This document shows, piece after piece, positions 25,071 to 33,400 of a DNA stretch of 35,257 nucleotides. The notes under the pieces are model-generated. The model made no database searches. It had not been told where the DNA came from and worked only from the letters and a program-made list of their open reading frames with translations. The stretch is from positions 1-35,257 of the forward strand of contig JASJDV010000006.1 of assembly GCA_030064985.1 (NCBI GenBank). The letters are read 5' to 3'. This DNA is from Simkaniaceae bacterium (GTDB lineage: Bacteria > Chlamydiota > Chlamydiia > Chlamydiales > Simkaniaceae). How positions within the stretch are numbered: position 1 is the first letter of the stretch; the number at the start of each line of letters is the position of its first letter. The translations under genes were made by a program, and so were the position numbers.

Positions 25071-25601
25071 ATGAATATAAAATATCAAGGGATTACATAT
25101 CCCTTTGTTGTCATTATTGTTCTTGATAGGGGAGAGGTTATGGTGTATGAAAATCCAGATTATTCCAAAGTAGGGCCTCATCACTCTAGAAACTTGCAGT
25201 GGATAAAATGTAACGATAGAGAGCGGGTTTTTGCTGTAGCTAATGTTCATGGCTTATGGAATGGAAAAGGAAAGGGTGATACTCCTGAGAGAATTTTTCA
25301 ATCGCGCAATATAAAAAAAACGATCAATAATTTACATATGCCTCACATACTTTGTGGAGACCTTAACCTAACGCTTCAAACAAGAAGCCTTCGAATTTTA
25401 GATTCAGATATGAGAAACTGTATCACTGAATATGGGGTAAGATCCACTAGAACGCGATACTATGAAAAAGAAGAAAAGTACGCAGATTATATGATCTTAT
25501 CCAAAGGAATTAAAATTAATAAATTTAAAGTTTTACCTGACGAAGTGTCGGATCACTCTCCATTGTTTTTAGATTTTGATTTAGAAGAAGAAAGTATCTA
25601 A
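25071..25601 (+). CDS. endonuclease/exonuclease/phosphatase-family protein, N-terminally truncated
   Basis: A 176-residue frame corresponding to the C-terminal two-thirds of an EEP (DNase I-like) domain. Visible family segments: VYENPDYSKVGPHHSRNLQW, the strand with ANVHGLWNGKGK, the metal/phosphate motif CGDLN (Asp and Asn), KYADYMILSKG, and the terminal SDHSPLFLDF with the catalytic SDH. The N-terminal portion that normally carries the first Asn and the metal-binding Glu (LQE) is absent; an in-frame TAG lies directly before the ATG at 25071 and there is no good ribosome-binding site. A catalytically complete enzyme is therefore unlikely, and the gene is probably a remnant. Its stop overlaps the convergent fusion gene by four bases. 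Confidence 0.6.
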   Translation: MNIKYQGITYPFVVIIVLDRGEVMVYENPDYSKVGPHHSRNLQWIKCNDRERVFAVANVHGLWNGKGKGDTPERIFQSRNIKKTINNLHMPHILCGDLNLTLQTRSLRILDSDMRNCITEYGVRSTRTRYYEKEEKYADYMILSKGIKINKFKVLPDEVSDHSPLFLDFDLEEESI

Positions 25602-26518
25602 GAGATTTGTTGCACCATTTGACTGTAAAAACACCTTATATCTACATTTACATCCATTTCTTGCAACATAATCCCTAACTGTTCTGGCAAGATATGATAG
25701 TTTGAGATAGCTGATAAAGGACACCAAACAAATTTAATAAATGGTTCAGAAGATTGAGGAGGTGCATTTAAAGATAGATTTGGAATACTTACAAGGTAGA
25801 TTAGATTAATTTCATGATATAGACTCCCTTTCTTGTTCCAGCTACACTCTAGCGCGCCCATAAATTTTAGCTCTTTTGCTTGCAATCCCATCTCTTCCAA
25901 AATCTCTCTTTCTAGAGCTGAGGTTGCTGGCTCATTGTAGTCAACATGTCCGCCCGGAAGAAAATATAGATCCTTAGCAAATTCTTTGTTATGTTGAGTT
26001 GTTGTAGAAAGGAGAATATGATCGTTACAGGTTATGATGCCACGAACGATTAAATTAACTCCCTGATCAGAGTGAATTGTAGCAACTGTTTTAAGCTTTT
26101 CAATGGCTTTTTTATATTTAGTTGGTTCAAAAGATGTACTGATAAAAATGTCTAAACAGGATTTTGCCTGATCTATAGGTAGATTTTTACTTCCTAAGCA
26201 AAGGACGTTAGCATTTAATTTTTTACGAACAGCTTCTGCATCTTTTTTAGAACCGCATAATGCGGCACGGATGTAGTTATACTTATTTGCAGCCATTGTA
26301 ACGCCATGGCCATCATTACAAATCAAGAGGCCACAGATATTCGAGGAAGTAAGCTTGAGTGCCAGCTGTTTAGTAATATCTACGAAATCAAGTGGGGATC
26401 CTTCAAATATTCCAATGTCTTCTATACACAGATTTAGGCCAGTTGCATATTCTAAGAGTTTTTTTCTTAAACCAATACCCTTAAAATCACTTGCGAAAAT
26501 AATTTTGCTAAATTTCAT
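25598..26518 (-). CDS. RpiB/LacA-like domain fused to a Nudix hydrolase domain
   Basis: A 306-residue two-domain protein. Residues 1-142 match the RpiB/LacA/LacB sugar-phosphate isomerase fold: IIFASDFKGIGLRKKL, LDFVDITKQLALKL, the loop GLLICNDGHGVTMAANKY (C67 equals E. coli RpiB C66) and ANVLCLGSKNLP. The RpiB histidines are replaced: H10 by F12 and H99 by K100. Residues 143-306 are a Nudix domain with a perfect box GX5EX7REUXEEXGU at 190-212 (G190, E196, R204, E205, E208, E209, G211). Nudix enzymes cleave nucleoside diphosphate-X compounds. The combination suggests a hydrolase steered by a sugar-phosphate-binding domain; isomerase activity is doubtful. It follows the LRR gene on the same strand after two bases, with no clear ribosome-binding site, so coupling is likely. 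Confidence 0.88.
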   Translation of the reverse strand: MKFSKIIFASDFKGIGLRKKLLEYATGLNLCIEDIGIFEGSPLDFVDITKQLALKLTSSNICGLLICNDGHGVTMAANKYNYIRAALCGSKKDAEAVRKKLNANVLCLGSKNLPIDQAKSCLDIFISTSFEPTKYKKAIEKLKTVATIHSDQGVNLIVRGIITCNDHILLSTTTQHNKEFAKDLYFLPGGHVDYNEPATSALEREILEEMGLQAKELKFMGALECSWNKKGSLYHEINLIYLVSIPNLSLNAPPQSSEPFIKFVWCPLSAISNYHILPEQLGIMLQEMDVNVDIRCFYSQMVQQIS

Positions 26519-26520
26519 AG

Positions 26521-27486
26521 CTAATACTGTTTTACAAGTATTTCATTTTTTCTAAGGCAATTGAGAGATTTCTCTGTAATATTGGTTGAATTAAACAGAA
26601 TTATTTTTTTGAGGTTACTGCATAATTCTGAAAGTTTCATTAAAGAAATATCTGTTAAGTTTATGCAACCACTGAAGTCTGCTGATTGAAACTCTTTACA
26701 GTTTTGGGCAATCGCGATAAGGGTTTCATCATTAAGATAGGAATGCCAGGCAAAATCAACCTGCTCAATTTGAGGGCACCCTTTGATCAACATTTGAATT
26801 CCAGCATTAGTCAAATTATCTTGCCCGTTAATCGATTTGGGGCGGTAACATCCTCGCAAGTTCAGCTTCCTTAAGTTTTGGCAGTTACTAGCAATTACTT
26901 CAAGGACTTCATCTGTTACAGCGTCGCATCTTTTAAAATGAATAGATCTTAAGCTGGGGTGAGACCTGATGATCCTAATCATACCTTGACTAGATACTTT
27001 CTCACAACCACGGATATCAATATTTTCAAGCTGAGGAGCCATGTTTTCTATCGCCGAGGCTGTTACATCAGTTACGCTCTTACACCATTGTAAAGAGATT
27101 GAGAGTAAATGAGGGCAATTAGCTATGAGAGCTTCTAAACAGCGATCTGTAACATAGCAGCTTCTAAAACCCACTTTTCTTAACTCAGGACAATGTTTAG
27201 CAAGCGAGAAAATGGCTTGCTCAGAAATATCACACCAACTTAAGTCAATATCCTCAAGCCTTGGACAGCTTTCAGCAAGAAAAGAGATGGCTCTATCTGA
27301 AAGCGTCGTACATGATTTTAAATTGATTCTTCTCAACTGTGGGCAATTCTTTGCTAAACTTATTATTCCTTCATCCGTTATTTTATTGTAAGATTCTAAA
27401 TTTATCTCAAGATTTGGAAGAGTATTAAATAACCCCCTGAAAGCAGAGTTTTCTGAAAATAAACCATTTAAATATTGATTTGTCAC
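26521..27486 (-). CDS. leucine-rich repeat protein (cysteine-containing, AMN1/F-box type LRR)
   Basis: The whole 321-residue frame consists of about eleven LRR_CC repeats of roughly 26 residues: units such as NCPQLRRINLKSCTTLSDRAIS, SCPRLEDIDLSWCDISEQAIFSLAKH, NCQNLRKLNLRGC and IEQVDFAWHSYLNDETL. This repeat class is typical of eukaryotic SCF-type F-box proteins and is rare in bacteria outside host-associated lineages. No F-box, signal peptide or membrane segment is visible. A type III effector acting in host ubiquitin or signalling pathways is a reasonable guess, not shown by the sequence. The frame here opens at GTG 27486 without a ribosome-binding site. The same frame continues upstream through one TAG to an ATG at 27648 with a strong AAGGAG, so the gene probably once began there (see the leader entry). 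Confidence 0.82.
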   Translation of the reverse strand: MTNQYLNGLFSENSAFRGLFNTLPNLEINLESYNKITDEGIISLAKNCPQLRRINLKSCTTLSDRAISFLAESCPRLEDIDLSWCDISEQAIFSLAKHCPELRKVGFRSCYVTDRCLEALIANCPHLLSISLQWCKSVTDVTASAIENMAPQLENIDIRGCEKVSSQGMIRIIRSHPSLRSIHFKRCDAVTDEVLEVIASNCQNLRKLNLRGCYRPKSINGQDNLTNAGIQMLIKGCPQIEQVDFAWHSYLNDETLIAIAQNCKEFQSADFSGCINLTDISLMKLSELCSNLKKIILFNSTNITEKSLNCLRKNEILVKQY

Positions 27487-27537
27487 GCTTCGGTTAAGAA
27501 AAACTTTGCCTTCTTTTTGAGCAATCTCCCCTCTTAG

Positions 27538-27648
27538 CTAATCTAAATCCAACTTTCCATCATTAGAATTTTTAAAATGATCCACAACTTCAGTCAAATC
27601 GATCTGATCATTTGAGGATAACGCATTCTCTTTAAAAACACCTTTCAT
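27538..27648 (-). CDS. 36-codon leader in frame with the LRR gene, ended by amber TAG
   Basis: ATG 27648 with AAGGAG nine bases upstream opens MKGVFKENALSSNDQIDL and continues TEVVDHFKNSNDGKLDLD to a TAG at 27540-27538. Without the stop, 17 more in-frame codons (LRGEIAQKEGKVFLNRS) lead straight into the LRR protein at 27486. This reads as the original N terminus of the LRR gene interrupted by a nonsense mutation. Alternatives are a separate small protein coupled to the LRR gene, or readthrough. Confidence 0.6.
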   Translation of the reverse strand: MKGVFKENALSSNDQIDLTEVVDHFKNSNDGKLDLD

Positions 27649-27661
27649 ATTCAACGTCTCC

Positions 27662-27847
27662 TTACTTATTAATCATTTGAAAAAATAATGCGTTATCGAG
27701 CTCTTTAAGCAGCTTTTCTCCCAGGAAAAGTTTTTGTGTTCCCATTTCAGATAGTGTAGTGAAAGCGTCGCCTCTCTTAAAATGGGGTTTGTTTATCCCC
27801 AAACATTGCGTCTGCCGACTAAATGAAGAGTCAGCGGATTGGGACAA
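27662..27847 (-). CDS. small hypothetical frame upstream of the LRR gene
   Basis: A 61-residue frame with TTG start and no good ribosome-binding site. The product (SSFSRQTQCLGINKPHFKRG, then GTQKLFLGEKLLKELDNALF) is not recognised. It is open seven codons further upstream to a TGA, with no ATG. Its stop lies at the Shine-Dalgarno of the LRR leader, as in an operon. It may be the tail of a decayed gene. Confidence 0.25.
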   Translation of the reverse strand: MSQSADSSFSRQTQCLGINKPHFKRGDAFTTLSEMGTQKLFLGEKLLKELDNALFFQMINK

Positions 27848-28113
27848 GTCGCCTAAAATCTCACTAATTCAATACTAGTTAAAAAATTACCTCTAGAAAG
27901 AGATAGGGAAATGATGGTACGCTAATGCGAATGGCAAAAAAAATAATTGATTGGGTAGGCTGAAGCAAACCAAGGAGTCAGATTGTGACAAAATTACGAG
28001 TAAAGAACAATTAGAGAAAAGAAAAGAGAAAGCAAAAAAGAATGGGTTAAAGCTTGCACTAGACAAACAGCGAATATCTACTCCAATATAGATGAAAACT
28101 TGCTTCAACAAAA
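27848..28113. other. interval without a supported gene
   Basis: About 270 bases between the small frame and the terminator. On the plus strand a 46-codon Lys-rich frame (27951-28091, TTG start) is present but has no ribosome-binding site or recognisable content. I see no other structure. Confidence 0.4.
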
Positions 28114-28141
28114 TTTTCCCCGTGGCTTACCGCGGGGAAAA
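28114..28141 (-). terminator. strong intrinsic terminator of the 430-residue orphan gene
   Basis: TTTTCCCCGTGG (28114-28125) pairs with CCGCGGGGAAAA (28130-28141) in a 12-bp stem with one G-U pair and a 4-base loop. On the minus strand it is followed by TTTTGTTG. It lies 24 bases after the stop of the gene ending at 28166. Confidence 0.8.
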
Positions 28142-28165
28142 GTAGAAATGATCATCATACCGGTA

Positions 28166-29458
28166 TCACGGTTGTGAGTTGATTTTTTCATCATCCAGCA
28201 ATAACTGCATAGGAACTTCATTGATGCAAAGTTTAGGCATAGTGGCTTCTATATACTTGTCTATTTTAGGGATTAGTTCTCTTGTTATACCTTCACTATC
28301 CGACAACAATGCCTGTTGCATGCTGTCTACTATTGCACTTTCGTGATTGCGAGCTCTCTTTATCAAAAAACACTGCCTATGACTTTGCATCCACATTGCA
28401 TGTTCAGTGTATAACCTCTCAGCTAATGTTTCCATGTAATTCACAGCTCCCGCGATTCCGTTTTGTCGAATTCTTCCTATTACGCTAGTTGGCTCAGATG
28501 AATTTATCTGAGTTTGGATTGCTTTGATCTGTATTTTTGCTTTTGCTATTTTATCCTGAACTTTACTCCTTATTTCGTGAATTGGAAAAATTGCTATCGC
28601 TAAGGGTTTAGAAGCTTTTGCTAAATCCTCTGCCGAGCAAACGAGTTTTGATAGGCAAGGTTCAATTTTATCAATAAAGAGAGTAGCACTTTCTTGAATC
28701 GCTCTATGCAAAGCAATGGTCTTATTCGCTTCTTTATTAACGATTTCAGCGCAGGTTTTTAGAAATTTTTCTGATGGATGAAGGGCATCATATCCTTCAT
28801 TTTCAATCAAATTTTTTAGTTGATTCAGCGACTCTGTTGAAGATTTTGCATGTGCTAAAATGTGTAACTTGCAACTTCTGTTGAAAGTTTCTTGCACTTC
28901 ATATAAGCCATTAGCCTCCTGATGTAGATCAATAAGAGTACTAAATATGTCAGAATTTTGATGCAAAAGTGCTGCTGTTCGCAATAAACTGATATTTGCG
29001 CGATAACTTCCTTGGAGGCTATCTACAAAATCACTTCCAAAGATTGTATTCATTTGCATTTGGGTCTGTTCGCGATAGGATCGTGTTTTAGGAGATGAAT
29101 CCGTAAGGGCTTGCAAAATACCAATACCTGTTTGGATATCTGATAATAAAGGTAACTGTTGGTTAAGTACCCGAATTTGACTGCGGAGCGAGGCAGTTTG
29201 TTCAGTGATAGTGCAGTCTATTTTGTAAAATTGCCCAGGCCCTCTTCTAATCGTAACAGTTTCAGGGGGTAAATGAGGAGCAGAATACAATTCATCTAAT
29301 TGCTCTACTTCTTTGTGACTTCTTGGGCTCAAGGCTTCCACGCCTAGTTCATGTACTAAAATATTTAATCTTTCAGCTCCTTGATCTGGAGAGAGAATGG
29401 GTCTGCCTAAATTAAAGGTAGCTGTGTTTCGTAAATCAAGATTCATTGGGTTGGTCAT
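28166..29458 (-). CDS. hypothetical, mostly helical protein of 430 residues
   Basis: I do not recognise a family. The start is good: GAGGA eight bases before ATG 29458. The N terminus (MTNPMNLDLRNTATFNLGRP) is polar and rich in Asn/Thr with no signal peptide, a composition often seen in type III secreted proteins. From about residue 75 the sequence is predicted by eye to be helical with heptad-like stretches (ASLRSQIRVLNQQLPLLSDI, NQLKNLIENEG, IRSKVQDKIAKAKIQIKAIQTQI). There are no membrane segments and no catalytic motifs. It has its own terminator and stands as a single transcription unit inside the accessory region, near the LRR gene and transposon remnants. A secreted effector or inclusion-associated protein is possible but unproven. 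Confidence 0.6.
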   Translation of the reverse strand: MTNPMNLDLRNTATFNLGRPILSPDQGAERLNILVHELGVEALSPRSHKEVEQLDELYSAPHLPPETVTIRRGPGQFYKIDCTITEQTASLRSQIRVLNQQLPLLSDIQTGIGILQALTDSSPKTRSYREQTQMQMNTIFGSDFVDSLQGSYRANISLLRTAALLHQNSDIFSTLIDLHQEANGLYEVQETFNRSCKLHILAHAKSSTESLNQLKNLIENEGYDALHPSEKFLKTCAEIVNKEANKTIALHRAIQESATLFIDKIEPCLSKLVCSAEDLAKASKPLAIAIFPIHEIRSKVQDKIAKAKIQIKAIQTQINSSEPTSVIGRIRQNGIAGAVNYMETLAERLYTEHAMWMQSHRQCFLIKRARNHESAIVDSMQQALLSDSEGITRELIPKIDKYIEATMPKLCINEVPMQLLLDDEKINSQP

Positions 29459-29615
29459 GATTTTTTTCCTCTTATAAAATTTGCATAAGTCTAAAATTGA
29501 CTATTTTCGAGGCAAACCATCGGGGAATTTCGTGAATTTCCTGACTGGGATGGTCGAGCTGTTAAATAGATAAGCAAGTATATAATGAATTTTTTTTTGT
29601 AAATAAATTTCGTAA

Positions 29616-29974
29616 GGTTCTGTTGCAAACATCCGAGGAACAGAGAACTGCCGCTTAAAAAAGCTGCTATTATAAAATTATGGTTTTGCCTTTCGTCACC
29701 CAGTACCCAACTATGAGCAAAGATTCCGAAGAACACCCTCTTTTAAATCGCAATAAATCTTTTGTAAAAATCCGTACTGTAACCTTTTCAAGTCAAAGGG
29801 AGACACTATTCATCAGAGATCATTTTGGTATGCGTAAGACGGTATTTACAGTACTGTCTAGGCTATAGAAACTTGGAAAAAAGGATCAATGACTATGGAT
29901 CGAAGCTCGATCACACCACGATTTATCGATGGGTGCAGCTTTACGGAGCGGAAACGCTTAGATCTACTACTTAG
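29616..29974 (+). mobile_element. IS6-family insertion sequence remnant (left end and transposase N terminus)
   Basis: The terminal inverted repeat GGTTCTGTTGCAAA (29616-29629) matches the end of IS257/IS431-type IS6 elements as I remember it. Downstream, frame 2 from 29783 to the TAG at 29974 encodes the IS6 transposase N-terminal domain: VKGRHYSSEIILVCVRRYLQ, then GYRNLEKRINDYGSKLDHTT and IYRWVQLYGAE, the HTH segment. The preceding part (MSKDSEEHPLLNRNK, from ATG 29713) is in another frame, so at least one frameshift exists. The catalytic DDE domain and the right end are missing; the sequence stops where a second transposase fragment begins. Confidence 0.75.
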
Positions 29975-30352
29975 TCCCTACAAGAAAGGCCTTCTCCAAG
30001 TGATTGTAAGCATTTTTCAACGAACACTTAAGCCTATATTTCTCTTCCATTAGTCGGGCACGTCCCTACCAGTTATGCATCCCCCTTTGCGATTTTTTTG
30101 TAGATCTAAAATTGCTGAACGAAAAGCTTCTTATTCATTGTTTAGGATTAAAGGCTTTTTTTCCCTTCCTCTTTGCTCACAAAGTCCATCAATCCCTGTC
30201 GTTTGAACACTTCTTTTCCATCTTTGAAGAGTATCTCGATTCACTTTAGCGATAGTAGCCACTCCTAAAAGACCTTTTCCTTTTTTAAGATGAATAAAGG
30301 CTAGGAATCTTAATTTCTCTTTTGGAGTAAGAGGTTTCTTGAAATAATTTTG
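29967..30352 (-). pseudogene. IS630-like transposase N-terminal fragment, frameshifted
   Basis: On the minus strand, 30352 down to the TAA at 30131 reads KKPLTPKEKLRFLAFIHLKK, then GVATIAKVNRDTLQRWKRSV and TGIDGLCEQRGREKKP, a helix-turn-helix transposase start with the 'GxxGL..RGR.P' signature. After the stop the same frame gives EAFRSAILDLQKNRKGGCIT and then shifts to MEEKYRLKCSLKNAYNHLEK (30050 to TAG 29967), which resembles the winged-helix part of IS630-type transposases. The catalytic domain is missing. It abuts the IS6 remnant head to head at about 29970. Confidence 0.6.
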
Positions 30353-30457
30353 TCAAGTTATGTTCTTTTACTTAGTAGTAGAGAAATTAACCTTAGACCC
30401 CTCAAGAATCAAGTTAAACCCACCTTGGCTTCTATTGACGTGAGTTAGGAGCGGTAA

Positions 30458-33400
30458 TTAGGTATCATCAGGAGTTTTAACAAGCTCAAGTCCTGCATCA
30501 AAATCTTCTGCGCTTGTTTGAGAGCGATAGATATCTTCTTGCCTGTCTGTGATCTCTTTATAAGTGTCGAAGGATTTGATGATATGGGGCCGCACAAAGA
30601 TCACGAGGTTAGAGACATTTTGATTCTTTTCGTTATCACTAAATGCTGCGCCGATGAGTGGAAGTCCTCCTAAGCAAGGGACTCCTGTGCGGTGATATGT
30701 TTTAGAATCTTGCATTGAACCACTGATGACAAGAAAGCTTTTATTAGGAACGCTTACCACAGTTTTTGTACTCGACTTATTGGTTGTAATCCCTTGGACT
30801 TGGACATTACTGACTGAGGATGTTGAGTTCAACTGATTTAATTGTTCAGAAATATCTTCCTCAATCATTAAGGTGATGACATCATTATTTCCCACCATAG
30901 GAGTAATGCTTAAACTCACCCCCACATCGCGGTATTCGAGGTTTGCTGTTGTTGTTGTCGTTTGGGATTGGTTGGTGACGAATGAGCCTGTGTAAGGAAT
31001 ATTTTGCCCCACAAAGATTGTCGACATTTTATTGTCTTGTGTGATGATTTTTTGATTCATCACAATCACAGAATCACCTTCATCCCTTAGGGCATTAATC
31101 AATGAACCAAGAGCAAAATAGGATTGCCCTTTGTGAAGGATGATATCGCCGATGATTCCAAGGTCACCACCAGCTGTAAAAGGGATGAAAGACCCTGTAG
31201 GTGTGTTCGAAGCTGTAATGTTTGCAAGATTTGATTGAAATGAACTAAGAGGATCAGTCACTCCACCAACGGTACCTGGGAAAACCCCTGTACCATAAGC
31301 AAACTTGTTTCGATACACGCCTTGTGATCCCCAACGCAAACCAAATTGCAGGTTATTGCTCAGTGTGGTTTCGATCACGAGGATTTCAACAAAGACCTGC
31401 TTAAGAGGAATATCAATGCTTTTGATAAGCTCTTTAAGTTTTCCTAAAGCATCTGCTTGCCCTGTTGCAATTAAGGAATTGGTGACTTCAATCCATTGCA
31501 GCGTATTGATCGCATCAACGAGATTGTGATTCACTTTGGTCTTAGATTTACCAAAATCAATGCCTATGAGTTTAATCGCATCTTGAATTTCAGATCCGCT
31601 GTGGTATTGCAACTTGTAAATAAGAAAGCTCATATCAGCAACGGTTTCGATTCCAGTTTCTCCTTCTGCACCTCCAGCAGTGGGAATATCAAAGCGCTCT
31701 AGTAAGCCGCAAACTTTGCTCGTATCCTCTTCATCGCCTGAGACAAGAATAGAGAAAGTTTTTTCCATCCATTTTAGGTTGTTGATCACATCGAAAAGCT
31801 TTTTATCAGCAACACCAGAAGTCACGAGATTTTGCTCGAAGTCTTTCAAGATATGAATTAAGTCCAGTCCTGAAACGTATTTAGGTTTGTAAATTTTATA
31901 TCCCGATGGGGTTCTTCTAGGAGCTTCCTTAGCAAGTCCAGGTATATCGAATTTTTGCGCTAAGGAAAGTGCTTCTTGAATAATTGTAGGAGTTCCGGTA
32001 AAGATGATAGAATTTGTGTCTTGAACATAACGCATGTTGTTCAAAGTTGTGATTAAATTATCTTGTGTAGACCCCGCCCGTTTTAAATCAGAGGCTAGGT
32101 TTCTCAAGTACCCCATGAGTGCGGGGCCAGAGAGATATTTGATCTTATAAATCTCAAAAGTTGTTTTTCCAACCTGTTTAACTTGGCCTTCAGATGGAGT
32201 GTCAAGAGAGGGAAGAAGTTCCTGAATTTTTGCAATGAAACCTTGCGTTCCTGTAAAAAGAACGGCTTGTCCTTTTGATACTAACTTAGTAGTTGTAAGG
32301 GTATTAATTAGACTCTTGTCTGCAAATCCCGAAGCTTCCATATCTTCTGCAACTATGCGAGCATGTCTTCTTAAATCATCTGCGGAAATATAGAGGGGTT
32401 TATAGATATAAAACTCATTCGCTTGAGGCGTTGATTCGACAGGAATATCGAAGGTTGGAACAATTTCCTTGACTCTATCCATTGCATCTTTTGTTCCTGT
32501 AAAGAGAACGCTTGTTCCTTTCGAAACAACAGATGCTGAGTTTAAAGATGCAATCAGGTTGGGGTCTTTAAGCCCTTTGTCTTTCATTTCAGCTGCAGCG
32601 TGGTTCGCTTGTTTAATAATTGTTTTGGGGCTTTGATACTCTGGTTTAAAAATATAGTACTCAGAAGCTTGAGATTCTTTTTCTTGATTATCCAGGGAAC
32701 GAACCATCACTTTAATTTTTTCAATCGCAGCAGCTGTTCCTGTAAAGGTGACGCGGTTTTTATCTTCTGTTAAGCGGGCAGAGTTCATTGCACTGATTAA
32801 ATCGTGATCTTGTAGACCAGAACGATCGAGTTGCTTTCCTGAACGTTTGATATTAGTAATCAATTTGTCGGCGCTTATGGACGCGGGTTTGTAAATATAA
32901 AATTCAGATTTTTTAGGGCTTTTGGGTGTATCAAAAGTTGAGATCATGCCTTTTAATTTTTCAATTCCCTTTGGGGTTCCTGTAAACATGACAGCAGTAT
33001 CATTTGAAACAAGAGACGCTGATTTTAAGGTATTGATGAGGGGTAGGTCTTCTAGCCCTGCCGCCACCATTTCCTTGGCAGCAGAAAGAACCTTATTTCT
33101 TAGATCCTTGGCACTTTCGCCGATGGGTTCGTAGACGTAAAATGCTGATGGTTGAGCTCCTTCAGGGGTGTCGTGGTGACTGATCATCACTTTAATCCGA
33201 TCAATGACATTAGAGAAACCTGTGATCACAAGAGAATTATTTGATGGAATCCATTTAATGTTATGGATTGAGTGAATCAATGCTTGATCTTTAGCGTCAG
33301 ATTGTTTGAGTGTCTTAGCTGTTTCCTCTAATTGTTTAAGAACAAGATTTCCTCGGACATTTTGAAGTGCGTAGACAAAATAGGTCAGCTTCGATGCGCC

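Larger units (their letters stand above)
29459..30457. other. interval of transposon debris between the orphan gene and the secretin gene
   Basis: Roughly 1 kb with no intact gene. It contains the IS6 remnant and the IS630-like fragment; 29459-29615 and 30353-30457 show nothing I can identify. No clear intrinsic terminator for the secretin gene is seen. Confidence 0.6.

Noticed and set aside
27951-28091. Plus-strand Lys-rich frame of 46 codons
   Set aside because: TTG start, no ribosome-binding site, low-complexity content and no conserved motif.
24689-30457. CRISPR array or integrase gene in the accessory region
   Set aside because: No regularly spaced repeats with unique spacers and no tyrosine or serine recombinase motifs were found on either strand.
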